Part shown: in pieces, positions 17,504 to 27,556 of the stretch
Position numbering within the stretch: the stretch's first letter is position 1
Layout: each line of letters opens with the position of its first letter
Assembly: GCA_016218715.1 (NCBI GenBank)
Contig: JACRDG010000081.1
Span: forward strand, 1 to 64,000
DNA from: Desulfomonile tiedjei
GTDB taxonomy: Bacteria; Desulfobacterota; Desulfomonilia; Desulfomonilales; Desulfomonilaceae
Direction of reading: 5' to 3'
DNA length: 64,000 nucleotides
The notes under the pieces: generated by a model
Seen by the model: the letters and a program-made list of their open reading frames with translations, nothing else
Told to the model about the DNA's origin: nothing
The model's database searches: none
Made by a program: the position numbers and the translations under genes

Positions 17504-17809
17504 GGTTTCAGATTACTAGTCCGGCCAGATTATCTCAATGTCGAGATACAGCCAGATCGCTCGACATACCACTCGAAACCGCGACGGTATGTATCGGTTG
17601 GGTGGTCGCCCCGAATCCTTGACCTGAGTCATCATGCCTCCTCAAGGCCATTCGGTTAAGCTGGGGCTGGAGTGGCTTGTCTCGTCATTCTAAATACTTG
17701 TCTTTAGTTATTAAAATGACTTGACACAAAGAGCTTGGCATTATAAACCAAGTTTGGTTTCTCTTCGAAGCCCTCCCGCACCAGCGGGGTGGTGGAAGAT
17801 TCCAAAAGG

Positions 17810-17840
17810 ACCGCTCAGCTTACACCTGGGCGGTTTTCTT
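17810..17840 (+). terminator. Rho-independent terminator
   Basis: ACCGCTCAG-N7-CTGGGCGGT followed by TTTCTTTT. Confidence 0.6.
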
Positions 17841-18169
17841 TTGGGCCATGACCATTTCTTCTTGGTTTCCGGTAAGTCGCCAGCAGAGTCTAGAATGCTT
17901 CCACGACTTGTTCCGAAAGCCATCGGAATTACTCACAATATTCCTAGTCAACACATGGCACATCTTGTGTGCCCCCAGTTCTAGCGCCCGTCGACGAACT
18001 TGGCAACAACTTTTATTCCGGCGAGGCGTTACGGCGGCTTAGATCGTGGCCAAACTTTTTTTGTCTAATAATATCAATTTTTAGAAATTTATACTGCCGA
18101 GCCAGAGCAAGAAATATGCTTCCAAAAACCCTGTTTTAGAGGGCTGTGCGGCACGCACCCCGGGGGGGC

Positions 18170-18205
18170 TTGACAAACCTGCCGAGATAGGATATAGCAA
18201 TATCC
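18170..18205 (+). promoter_or_regulatory. Promoter with overlapping operator, upstream of the protease-xis-int module
   Basis: TTGACA (18170-18175) - N17 - TATAGC (18193-18198); GGATAT-AGCA-ATATCC palindrome at 18190-18205. Confidence 0.55.
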
Positions 18206-18431
18206 TCATATCTCACCAAGAGGTGTCGGACTACTCTCCAAAAGTGCCGCAGGCAAGCGCCTGGGTAATCCATGAACGGTCCCGCTTACCGGGGGGCCGT
18301 GTACTGACACTCGATTCAAGAACTCGAAAAATCTCGATTTGAAACTGGGCTGCACCCGAAGCGCGCGCCGTCGCTCTGCTGACACCGGACGTTCGAACCC
18401 GAGGTGCGGCTCACAGCGGAAAGGAGGATGT

Positions 18432-19088
18432 GTGGATATTGAGAGAGAACTAGAGGAGAAGATACAGGGAGGCGAAGCGCTTGCCCAGAAGTTGAGTGAG
18501 GCATCCGAAGACGCGGCGGAGCACCTCTACCTGCAGTGGGCACGATCATGCACACAGGAAGAGAGCAAGCTTCAAGACCGCGCCCTGGACTTGGACGCGG
18601 AGTGTTTTGCAGACATCCGATTCGATGAGCCGATATGCGATGACAACGGAATGCCGCTGACCTCTCCGATAGACGGGTCACCACTCGACGGTTTCCGCTT
18701 CCTGATCGATCCTGCTATGGACGACTGTGGCACTTGTCAAGCCAAGCTCAGGACGATCACGCTCCACCCAGACCATCTGGACGACGCAACCCTGGTCCAC
18801 GAGATCCTGCACGTATACGATGAGTTCCTCGCCAGCAACCCAGTATACCGGGATTTCTGGGTAACGCGGTTGTATTCACGACTAAGGACAAGACTAGAGG
18901 ATATCGACGGCTTGTGCGCCCTGAACATCACCCAGGATGTCTTGAGTCACGACGGCGGGCACTCCATCTTCTTTATGTTGAAAGCGTACGATCTCGATCT
19001 GAGACTGGGGCTGTCACCGGGAACCGTGTTTGGTTACCAAGACTGGGCACCCTACATCACAGATGCCGCTGTCGAAGGCCAGAACTGA
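18432..19088 (+). CDS. Putative zinc metallopeptidase (HExxH), GTG start
   Basis: aaaggagg before GTG; DDATLVHEILHVYDEFLASNP. Confidence 0.6.
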   Translation: MDIERELEEKIQGGEALAQKLSEASEDAAEHLYLQWARSCTQEESKLQDRALDLDAECFADIRFDEPICDDNGMPLTSPIDGSPLDGFRFLIDPAMDDCGTCQAKLRTITLHPDHLDDATLVHEILHVYDEFLASNPVYRDFWVTRLYSRLRTRLEDIDGLCALNITQDVLSHDGGHSIFFMLKAYDLDLRLGLSPGTVFGYQDWAPYITDAAVEGQN

Positions 19089-19099
19089 AAGGAGGATTG

Positions 19100-19396
19100 A
19101 TGCTCGAAAGACTACTCACACCGGAAGATGTCGCTGCACACTTTCATGTCAAGCGCAAGACTGTTCTGGACTGGACGCGCCAAGGCCGTCTGCCATACTC
19201 TCGGATTGCTGACAAAGTTATTCGGTTCACGGAAGAAGACCTGAGAGCCTTCGCCGAAGGCAAGAAGCATGGAACACCGAAAACCGTTGACAGAAAGCCG
19301 GCGACCCGGATACCCTCCCCACCCAGAAGAAAGGAGGTAGAATCAACTGAGGGTTCGTCGGTTAGAGCGCTTCGAGAGGAGATGCGCTCATGGTAA
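19100..19396 (+). CDS. Excisionase-like HTH protein
   Basis: MLERLLTPEDVAAHFHVKRKTVLDWTRQGRLPYSRIADKVIRFTEEDLRAFAEG; RBS ggagg. Confidence 0.75.
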   Translation: MLERLLTPEDVAAHFHVKRKTVLDWTRQGRLPYSRIADKVIRFTEEDLRAFAEGKKHGTPKTVDRKPATRIPSPPRRKEVESTEGSSVRALREEMRSW

Positions 19397-20628
19397 CGAA
19401 GCGAGGAAAGACGCTTTACATCTACTTTAAACCATTCAAAGACAAGAAAATCGGCGTCCGGGTGGACGTGAACACTGCCCGGGAAGCCAATCAGATCGAG
19501 GGTGCAGTCTTGAGAGCTTGTCGCACAGGCAGTTATGAGGGCCTTGACCCGATAGCGCGAGAGACGTGCATCCGTATGTTTACGAATCAGAAATGGGAAC
19601 TCCCGCCGGCACTGGCGGACTTCGTGGCTCCTGTGGCAAAAGGCGAGTTGACCCTGAGACAGGCCGTCGAGATCTTCATCAAGTATCCTGAGATCCACGA
19701 TTGTCAGGAGCGCCCACGTTATGAACAGTGCATAGAGCACTTGGTGGAGCACTTTGGGCAAGACTGCCTGGTCAAGTCCATCTGGGTGCCTGAGATCAAG
19801 GAGTATATGGCGAAGCGCCTAGAGGAAGGTGCGGCCCCGTCAACAGTGAATCGACAGAAAGGCACGTTGTCCAAGATGTTTCAGGTCTTGGTTGAAAAGC
19901 GGTATGCGGATGCCAATCCGGTGAGACTGGTCAAGAACCTCTCTCAGAAATCTGAGGAACGGCAGGTCTATTTGAGCGTGGAGACGGTCCGGGCGATAGC
20001 CGACCGCTGCCCACCCTGGTATCAGCCCATGCTCTGGATGGCGTTCCATACCGGAATGAGGGAGGGCGAGATCCTGGGGCTAACCCGGAAACAGATGAAC
20101 CTGTCCGAACGCATGGTCTACCTGGGGCCAGAAGACACTAAAGAAGGTCACTGGAAACGGGTGCCTATCCACAAGGATCTCGTCACGATCCTGCAGGACG
20201 TTCTTGACGGCCCGGCATTGCTGAGCGGTAAGGTCTTTGCTCTTCAGGACGGAAAGGGCCTCCGTGACCTTGACCCAGAAAGCTTCAAAAACGTGTGGCC
20301 GCGTGTCCGCAAGGCTCTGGGGTTTAAGGACCCACTGCCTCGGTTTCATGATCTCCGTCACACATGGCGGACGAATGCCCGGAGGTCCGGCGTCGATCCA
20401 CAGATAGCCGAGAGCATCATGGGTCATTGGCTCAAAGGAAGATCAGTCAACGACAGGTACGGCTACATCGGTGATAAAGAGCTTCTCCAGGCCATTGACA
20501 AGATAACCTTCGACCATGGAGAGACCAAGGTTTTTGTGGCTCGTAGTAAGGAATCAGGCCCGAAGGGTAACAAAAGGGAAACAAACGGCGGGGTACAAGA
20601 GAAAAGGTCATGCGGCAACATGACCTAA
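19390..20628 (+). CDS. Tyrosine recombinase/integrase
   Basis: AFHTGMREGEILGLTRKQM...RFHDLRHTWRTNARRSGVDPQIAESIMGHWLKGRSVNDRYGYI; stop codon abuts attR. Confidence 0.95.
   Translation: MVTKRGKTLYIYFKPFKDKKIGVRVDVNTAREANQIEGAVLRACRTGSYEGLDPIARETCIRMFTNQKWELPPALADFVAPVAKGELTLRQAVEIFIKYPEIHDCQERPRYEQCIEHLVEHFGQDCLVKSIWVPEIKEYMAKRLEEGAAPSTVNRQKGTLSKMFQVLVEKRYADANPVRLVKNLSQKSEERQVYLSVETVRAIADRCPPWYQPMLWMAFHTGMREGEILGLTRKQMNLSERMVYLGPEDTKEGHWKRVPIHKDLVTILQDVLDGPALLSGKVFALQDGKGLRDLDPESFKNVWPRVRKALGFKDPLPRFHDLRHTWRTNARRSGVDPQIAESIMGHWLKGRSVNDRYGYIGDKELLQAIDKITFDHGETKVFVARSKESGPKGNKRETNGGVQEKRSCGNMT
20593..20625 (-). terminator. Rho-independent terminator for tRNA-Ala, embedded in the integrase 3' coding end
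   Basis: Minus strand: GGTCATG-TTGCCG-CATGACC TTTTCTCTT. Confidence 0.7.
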
Positions 20629-20690
20629 TCCATTGTGTTCTTGGTGGAGATGAAGGGATTTGAACCCTCGACCCCCGCGTTGCGAACGCG
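20629..20690. repeat. attR: 62-bp direct repeat within tRNA-Ala
   Basis: Identical to 222-283. Confidence 0.95.
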
Positions 20691-20716
20691 GTGCTCTCCC
20701 GCTGAGCTACATCCCC
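20642..20716 (-). tRNA. tRNA-Ala (anticodon CGC)
   Basis: ggggatgtagctcagcgggagagcaccgcgttcgcaacgcgggggtcgagggttcaaatcccttcatctccacca folds as a cloverleaf with encoded CCA. Confidence 0.93.
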
Positions 20717-21573
20717 GGTTGTGGAGTGACCATATCACTCATGGTTGGGCCTGTCAAGGCCACAAGAGACACACCAGCCAGCATCCGTCCGGTCAAGCTC
20801 GTGGGTTGACCTCGCCGGACAGTCGATGCCGGGCCGACCGGGTTGACACCGAATGCCGACCAACCGTCGTGGCACCCCAAGTCGCATCGCGTCTAAGACA
20901 ACCTCGTTGTTCCTCACATAGACACTGCGGGAAGGAACGCAGGAAGAACACTAATGAGCGAGGAACTCTCCCACGGCTCCTCGAGACTCACAAGATCCGT
21001 CGTTGGTACCGGTTTGCGGCACCGAGTTGCCTCCTGTCGGAGGGTTGATCATGGGAAAGGTGTAGTCCGTTGGAACGCACCTCGTCAGGAGTGGCATCAC
21101 CCTGGTACTGCAGGAGTCCCGGCATTTCATGACTGTCACCGAGTTCCAGCGCAGGGAGAAATGGGACCAGGACAGGGAGTTCTGCCGGCCTGATGCTGCC
21201 CTTCTGCAGTGACCTGCAAAGCCTCGGGTCGAACCTGAGGGCGGTTCGCGCAAGTCGCGGTCGGAACCGACAGCCGAGGTGATTCTACTGACTCGTTCGC
21301 GCTTCCCTCGGGGGAGTGAAATCCCGTCCTCGGAGGTTGACGAGGTAGACCACCGTGCAGTATCCTGAGACATAAGTGACAAAACTGTGGAGGAAAGGAG
21401 GGTGATACTTCATACCCTCGGCTGTGGCCAAGGGCATTCAGTGGGTCTTCAAGCGCCTGGACAGACTCCAAGAGGCGCTCAAGAGCATTGAGCCTCATGA
21501 GATGACGAGGCTGCCAGTAATTTCGATTCGTGTAATGAATGACCGTTAACCGGACACGAAAAAGGGGGACGAA

Positions 21574-22041
21574 ATGAAAGGCAATGAGAAGATACTTGAC
21601 AAACTCAACGATCTTTTGGCCGACGAATTGACCGCAATCAATCAGTATATGGTCCATGCTGAGATGTGTGACAACTGGAGGTACGAGCGACTCCATAAGG
21701 CCGTTGAAAAGCGGGCCATCGACGAAATGAAACACGCGGAGAAGCTCATCGCACGCATCCTGTTCCTTGAAGGCCGCCCCATCGTGAGCAAGTTGAAGAA
21801 GATCAACATCGGCCCGGATGTGGAAACACAGCACAAGAACGATTGGCAGTCCGAATTCGATGCCATCAAATCGTACAACCAAGGCATCAAACTTGCCGTC
21901 GAGGTTGGCGACAATGGCACGCGTGAACTCCTCGACCACATCCTGAAGGAGGAAGAGGAGCACATCGACTGGCTGGAAGCTCAGCTCGATCAGGTCAAGC
22001 AGATGGGCGTCCAAAGCTATCTGGTGGAACAGATCGATTGA
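21574..22041 (+). CDS. bfr: Bacterioferritin
   Basis: MKGNEKILDKLNDLLADELTAINQYMVHAEMCDNW...; ferritin-like diiron ligands. Confidence 0.9.
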   Translation: MKGNEKILDKLNDLLADELTAINQYMVHAEMCDNWRYERLHKAVEKRAIDEMKHAEKLIARILFLEGRPIVSKLKKINIGPDVETQHKNDWQSEFDAIKSYNQGIKLAVEVGDNGTRELLDHILKEEEEHIDWLEAQLDQVKQMGVQSYLVEQID

Positions 22042-22174
22042 ATTGACGGGCCGGTGCCGTGCGAATCCGCCGCTGGGCATGGCATCCCTTAGGAATTTGC
22101 TGCAGGGCCACCGTAACAGGGGAAGGCGACACGGCGGGCGCCACCCCTGTCCCGCGCGCGGCGAAAGCTCCGTT

Positions 22175-23218
22175 TTACGTGCCCGGGTGGCCGATCCCCT
22201 GAATGTGCAGGACCGGCCCTTCGAAATGACTGGACGCGCCCAGAAGCTTCTCCACGAGCCAAAGATTCGATTTCACATGATCCGTCACCGCCGGGACGCG
22301 ATAGCGGGACGTCCCTCCGGCCAGCGCGGCAAAGAGAATCAACTGGTCGGCCACATGGCGGTCTACCGTGGCTCCGGTGTCCAGATCCTCGAACAGCGTC
22401 TCGACCGCGAACTCGGCGATTGACTCGGCCCTCCTGCCCAGTTTGCCCGCGCGGTCCGACCCCAGGATGCACCCGGTGTCCGTGGCTGCGTAGATCGTGA
22501 GCCCTGCGCCTCTTTGCACGGCACGCGTATCTTCCAGAATTTCGATTTCGAGGGCGGCCTCGCGGCGTGTCACAATTTTTTGTGCCGTGTCTGCCATCCG
22601 CCACGCCACTTTCTGATCACGTAGATGAGACGCGAGTGACACACCCCGGATGAATTCCACCGATCCCTGCTGGACCAGGTCGACAGGGTTGAGCGGTTTC
22701 GATACAGGATTCACGTGCAGGATCAACTCCCCCTGCCCTTGCGGGTAGTAGCCCGGCCTGACCATCTGGAGTTTCACCTTTGCGCCCATGGATCTCAGGA
22801 GCGGAAGCAGCACCCGGTCCATGTGGAAGAAGCTCGGTGCAAAATCCTGGAAGAGTCCTCCCACAATTGAGAACCTGCAGGGGCCTTCCGCGAACAGCGA
22901 CGGAGGAATCAGCGCGCACGCTGCAAGGGTTGCGGAGCCGGCCGTCCCGATGTCGACTCGGAACTCGCCCGAACGCATAGCCGGGCCGGGCCGATAAAGG
23001 ATTTCCTGCGATCCCACCGCCCCGCCTTCGATCAGGCCGTCGGAAAGTATCCCGCACGCGGTGATCACGTGAAGATGTTGCGCGCGCAGCCCCGCCTTGG
23101 GGCGCTTGGCCCGTATATGAGTCATGTGGAGCGGTCGGTGGGTCAACGTGGCCAGAGCCACCGCATACCTGAGGAGCGTTCCGCTTCCCGAATAGAGTGA
23201 CCCGTCAATCTCGATCAT
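22175..23218 (-). CDS. rtcA: RNA 3'-terminal phosphate cyclase
   Basis: MIEIDGSLYSGSGTLLRYAVALATLT...IRAKRPKAGLRAQHL; DRHVADQLILFAALAGG. Confidence 0.88.
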   Translation of the reverse strand: MIEIDGSLYSGSGTLLRYAVALATLTHRPLHMTHIRAKRPKAGLRAQHLHVITACGILSDGLIEGGAVGSQEILYRPGPAMRSGEFRVDIGTAGSATLAACALIPPSLFAEGPCRFSIVGGLFQDFAPSFFHMDRVLLPLLRSMGAKVKLQMVRPGYYPQGQGELILHVNPVSKPLNPVDLVQQGSVEFIRGVSLASHLRDQKVAWRMADTAQKIVTRREAALEIEILEDTRAVQRGAGLTIYAATDTGCILGSDRAGKLGRRAESIAEFAVETLFEDLDTGATVDRHVADQLILFAALAGGTSRYRVPAVTDHVKSNLWLVEKLLGASSHFEGPVLHIQGIGHPGT

Positions 23219-23938
23219 GAGCGCACCACCGTGAGGGCTCGCGATAGATCCTCGTGGTTTTCAGACAAACCAGCGAATGCCTCCGGATTGATTGTAGCGC
23301 AAAACCGCCCTCAAGGACGAACGTTTGCGTGAATCGTTCAGGGGGAGCGAGCCGTACGCCACCGCCAATCACTTCACCACCCTTCAAGCTATATCTTATT
23401 CCTTGCCGGAAGTGAATCCTCGGCCTCACTTGTGCATCTACATGATAAGACTGACTCCCCGTCGTTTTTGAGCCGCTGGTTGTTATACCCAGCCTAGTAG
23501 AGGAGAGACTCGGAAGCGATCACGGCAAGGGAGGCGTGCCACATCCACACCAGAACTCTAGTTCAGATGCACATTTGCAAGCAGCGTGTGGGATTTCTGT
23601 CAAGGGCTCGCCTCCCCTAACCCAGCGGCTGGCGACTATACGGAACGGAATGAGGTTTTGCGCCTGTAATGGTAAGCCTTGGCATTAACGGTTAGCGTCA
23701 GGTTCAAACCCGGTCGGGCTGTAACGACCGCGTCCCCGTACGAGGGAGTTCATTTGCAGCCCTTGATCGTGATTTCGAGAGGCCGAGTTCGTCCCGGTAA
23801 ACGGCTGCGTTACTTTGATCCGCAAGCGGGAGTGCATATACTCAAAACATGGGCGCGAGGAAAACGGCGGACTAGGCTGGGGTGTGAGATGACGGGGTCT
23901 GCGCAAGGCCGGACACCTACATCACGGAGTGGTGGGAG

Positions 23939-24208
23939 ATGAATCGATTTTATATTCTTGCACTTACCGTTCTCAGCTTCGCATGCGCGATCGCTCTGGG
24001 TATGGGTGTCGCTGCGGCGAATGGCATCCAGTCCATGACTCGGTTGGATGAATTCTGGATAGGTCAGTTCCACAAAAGCCCGGTCATGTTCGGGCTGTGG
24101 TGTACGCTTCTAACGGTCGTATGGGGCGCTTTGCTGGGTATTCTCACGGACCAGATACTCAAACTCATCGGGCTTGACCTGACATCCAGAGAGACCGGGG
24201 AGCATTGA
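23939..24208 (+). CDS. Small membrane protein upstream of TauE/SafE permease
   Basis: Two hydrophobic segments in MNRFYILALTVLSFACAIALGMGVAAANG... Confidence 0.55.
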   Translation: MNRFYILALTVLSFACAIALGMGVAAANGIQSMTRLDEFWIGQFHKSPVMFGLWCTLLTVVWGALLGILTDQILKLIGLDLTSRETGEH

Positions 24209-24236
24209 TGCCGAGAAATAACGAGGGGTTACGACC

Positions 24237-25550
24237 ATGGAGTGGCTCTACCTCTACATGCCCATGGCCCAAATACACGTCCTGTGGCCCGTGTTGCTCC
24301 TCATCGGCTTCTCGGTTGGAGTGGTCGGCGGTTTCTTCGGCATGGGCGGCGCATGGATGGTCACGCCTGCTCTGAACATCCTCGGCTTCCCCATGGCTAT
24401 GGCCATCGGCACTGACATTGCCCATACCGCGGGCAAGTCTATCATCTCGACCCACCGCCACTCCCAATTCGGAAACGTGGATTACAAACTCGGCGCGATC
24501 ATGATTCTCGGAACGGTGATAGGGATCGAGTGCGGCGCCCAATTGGTCATATGGCTGGACCGCATCGGCCATGTGGAACCCGTGGTTCGTTGGTGTTACG
24601 TTGCCTTGTTGCTGACTCTGGCATTCGTGGTCTTCGCGGATCACCGCAAGGCCATGCAAAACCTGGCGGAGGGGATCCCGGAAGGCGAGCCCGTCGAAGG
24701 GTTCACCTGGTACAAGAGCCTTCACGACATCAAGATCCGGCCCATGATGCATTTCCCGGTTTCCGGCGTCTATTGCTCCCTGTGGCTGCCGGTGGTGGTG
24801 ACCTTCCTAAGCGGGATCATGGCCGGTTTTCTGGGTATCGGCGGCGGACTCGTGCGCATGCCTGCGTTGGTTCACTTGGTGGGCCTCCCGACGCACGTTG
24901 CGGTGGGGACCGACTTGTTTGAGGTCATGATTTCAGGTCTGTACGGCACCTTTACCTACGGCGTGAAGGGCCGGATCGAGGTCCTGGCAGTAATGGTCAT
25001 GTTGACGGGAGCTGCGGTCGGGGCCCAGATAGGGACCGTGGCGACCAAGTATGTCAAGGGATACGGGATTCGCCTCGTTTTCGGCATGACCGCGGCAGCG
25101 TGTGCCATCTCGGTCATGTTGAAGGAGTTTGGATACTCGCTTCCTGCAACAGTCGTCATCCTGGGATCTGTGGCCATATTGTGCGTGTATATTTGCACCG
25201 TTATGTTCCGGGGCGCGGCACAGGAACTCAGGGAGAAGGCTTCAGCAGAGGCGGAATCGGAGGAGGCTGCGGGGGAGAATGTCGAAGGAAAGCACCCGGT
25301 CGGAAACCTCCAAGACAGAGCTGTTGCAGAGGATTCCGCCACAGCGAACGTGCTCGAATCGGTACGAGGCGACGTCGCTAGGATGGAGGCGGACGCAGTC
25401 GTGAGTCCCGCCACCGGCTGTGATCCTTTTGGCGTCGAAGAGGTTGACCATCCGGTTCATCGCGCAGCGGGACCGGCGCTCTCGGCTGAATGCTGCCCAC
25501 CTGGGCATTGCGAGCCCGGCGATATGAGAATATGCGAGGACCGCTGCTGA
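24237..25550 (+). CDS. TauE/SafE-family sulfite/sulfonate exporter
   Basis: VGVVGGFFGMGGAWMVTPALNILG and IMAGFLGIGGGLVRMPALVHLVGLPTHVAVGTDLF motifs. Confidence 0.85.
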   Translation: MEWLYLYMPMAQIHVLWPVLLLIGFSVGVVGGFFGMGGAWMVTPALNILGFPMAMAIGTDIAHTAGKSIISTHRHSQFGNVDYKLGAIMILGTVIGIECGAQLVIWLDRIGHVEPVVRWCYVALLLTLAFVVFADHRKAMQNLAEGIPEGEPVEGFTWYKSLHDIKIRPMMHFPVSGVYCSLWLPVVVTFLSGIMAGFLGIGGGLVRMPALVHLVGLPTHVAVGTDLFEVMISGLYGTFTYGVKGRIEVLAVMVMLTGAAVGAQIGTVATKYVKGYGIRLVFGMTAAACAISVMLKEFGYSLPATVVILGSVAILCVYICTVMFRGAAQELREKASAEAESEEAAGENVEGKHPVGNLQDRAVAEDSATANVLESVRGDVARMEADAVVSPATGCDPFGVEEVDHPVHRAAGPALSAECCPPGHCEPGDMRICEDRC

Positions 25551-25730
25551 CGGCCGACCGCTCTATTTCCGGACTTCATGTCCCCTCCGTTATATGCCCG
25601 CCGGCAAAGCCCGGGAGAAGCCAACGCTCATCACCATGTGGTTCCGACATCAGGATTGACCGGTGAATTGAGGCGGAGTAAGGTGGAGAAGAAGACAGAA
25701 CTTGGTTTTCGAGCTTCCACGAGGTTCACC

Positions 25731-26885
25731 ATGGATACCTATTTCGCTCCTGCGGAACGATGCAGCGACGAGGAACTCCGCGAACAGGTTGAAATAGTCA
25801 GCCGGAATCCGGTAATCGACGGCCTGCTGAAATTCACCTCCGGCCTCCTGGCCATTCTGGACGAACACCGTCAGATATTGGCCGTGAACGCCTCATTGTT
25901 GGAAATGTTGGGCATTGAGGATACCTCTGCGGTCCTGGGGCTGCGACCCGGAGAAGCCATATACTGCGTGCATGCGGATGAAGGGCCTGGCGGGTGTGGA
26001 ACGGCGATAGCATGTTCGTCCTGCGGCGCGGCCATAGCGATTGTCACCACACTGGCTAATGATACACCCACTGAAAGAACGTGCGCGGCCACGGTGAAAC
26101 GGGAAGGACAGGAGATTGACGTCTGCTTCCAGGTGCGCTGCGTCCCGATCAAATTCGACGGACGTCGATTTCTCTTGCTTTTCTTGCAGGACATAACCTC
26201 GCAACAGAAATGGGTGTCGCTGGAGCGGGTATTCTTCCACGACATCATGAATATTCTGAACGGCGTGATCGGCACCACGGAGCTGATGACTCTGGACGGT
26301 TGCGATCAGGATCTCGTGGAGATCCTGGGTGAATTGGCCGTGCAGCTTAAGAATGAAATTGCCATCCAAAGAGTTCTCTCCGACACCAAGCATCAAGGGT
26401 ACGAGTTGGCGCGGCAGAGAGTGACGACGGGGCAAGTTGTCAAGGGGATCAGGAATGTCTTTGCCAACCATCCCGTTGCCGAGAGCAAGTCCTTTACCAT
26501 TATCGTCCCGTTTCCGGACTTGAGCGTCAACACTGATTATTCATTGCTCTTGAAGGTTTTGGTCAACATGCTTACCAATGCCTTCGAAGCAACGGACACA
26601 AATGGAGAGGTAAGATTCCGGATAGATCGGGGCGAGAAGACTGTCTCCTTTTCCGTTTGGAACAAACTGCCCATACCCGAGAACGTCAGACCAAGGATTT
26701 TCCAGAGGCATTTCACGACGAAGACCGGCGCGGGCCGCGGCATAGGAACGTTTTCCATGAAATTGTGCGGAGAAGACCTCTTGGGAGGCAAGGTGAGCTT
26801 CACAACGTCCGAGGACGAAGGCACGACCTTCAGCCTCACCCTGCCGTCTACCGAGCCTGAGGATTCGATGCCGAGCGAGCAGTAA
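25731..26885 (+). CDS. PAS-domain sensor histidine kinase
   Basis: PAS with CVHADEGPGGCGTAIACSSCG; VFFHDIMNILNGVIG; HATPase-like C-terminus. Confidence 0.75.
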   Translation: MDTYFAPAERCSDEELREQVEIVSRNPVIDGLLKFTSGLLAILDEHRQILAVNASLLEMLGIEDTSAVLGLRPGEAIYCVHADEGPGGCGTAIACSSCGAAIAIVTTLANDTPTERTCAATVKREGQEIDVCFQVRCVPIKFDGRRFLLLFLQDITSQQKWVSLERVFFHDIMNILNGVIGTTELMTLDGCDQDLVEILGELAVQLKNEIAIQRVLSDTKHQGYELARQRVTTGQVVKGIRNVFANHPVAESKSFTIIVPFPDLSVNTDYSLLLKVLVNMLTNAFEATDTNGEVRFRIDRGEKTVSFSVWNKLPIPENVRPRIFQRHFTTKTGAGRGIGTFSMKLCGEDLLGGKVSFTTSEDEGTTFSLTLPSTEPEDSMPSEQ

Positions 26886-26942
26886 CGGTGCGACCGCTAA
26901 TCACAGGTGCCAAGGGCTCGTGGATCGACCCGCGCGGAAGTT

Positions 26943-27452
26943 CTAAGCCCTCGTTAATCCAATGACTAAGCCGCCAGCGTAGTCTTCAAAGACCAACATA
27001 CTTGAACGACCATCCCCGAAGGTCGTGATAATCCCGTTAAGCCCCTGTGGTTCGTCATCTGTTCCATGCCTTGTCACGGTAACGGTGAGGTCATCATCGT
27101 CAATAGATCCCCTCAAACTCATACCGTGGAAGCCATTGTCGTCGTACAACTCGGCCGTAATCGTTCCGTGCCTGATGGTCCCATCAGCTTGGCCTCCCAA
27201 AAGGCGCCAGCCATTGTGTATAGACAGGGTAGAAGACCAATGCCATCTCCTGTTGTTCTCGGCAGAAAGACCGGAGGGGTTGCTGTGATGAACCAGAAGA
27301 ATCGAGAGAAGAGCAACTATCAGTGTCCGTGAGAATACGGCCGCTTTGTTCCTTGGCATGCCTTTGTTCTCCGATGTTGTTACTCCCGTCGGGTGCCACT
27401 GCTGGCCAAGCCAGCAGAACCCAAACCATGATCCGCAGTGACCAAGGCTCAA
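26943..27452 (-). CDS. Putative secreted hypothetical protein
   Basis: Hydrophobic segment TLIVALLSILLVHHSNPSGLSAE near N-terminus; true start uncertain. Confidence 0.4.
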   Translation of the reverse strand: MSLGHCGSWFGFCWLGQQWHPTGVTTSENKGMPRNKAAVFSRTLIVALLSILLVHHSNPSGLSAENNRRWHWSSTLSIHNGWRLLGGQADGTIRHGTITAELYDDNGFHGMSLRGSIDDDDLTVTVTRHGTDDEPQGLNGIITTFGDGRSSMLVFEDYAGGLVIGLTRA

Positions 27453-27556
27453 TCGCGCCGCATGCTACTCCCCGAGCACGGTCTGAAACTGTCCCGTGAG
27501 AGCATAGGCACCGTTGTTCATACATGTAAAGGAAACCGATCGCAATATTACCCCGG

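Larger units (their letters stand above)
222..20690. mobile_element. tRNA-Ala-integrated genetic element (integrative island / phage-satellite- or plasmid-like), ~20.4 kb
   Basis: 62-bp perfect direct repeats at 222-283 and 20629-20690 overlap the tRNA-Ala 3' part; tyrosine integrase ends directly at attR; primase, serine recombinase, HTH and tape-measure-like genes lie inside. Confidence 0.93.

Noticed and set aside
20720-21570. Possible decayed gene between tRNA-Ala and bfr
   Set aside because: Only short interrupted frames, no recognisable domain
21136-22080. 314-aa minus-strand ORF
   Set aside because: Antisense to bacterioferritin; no recognisable domain
23645-23730. tRNA-like sequence (taatggtaagcc...ggttcaaacccggtcgg)
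   Set aside because: T-arm and acceptor stem do not pair into a cloverleaf
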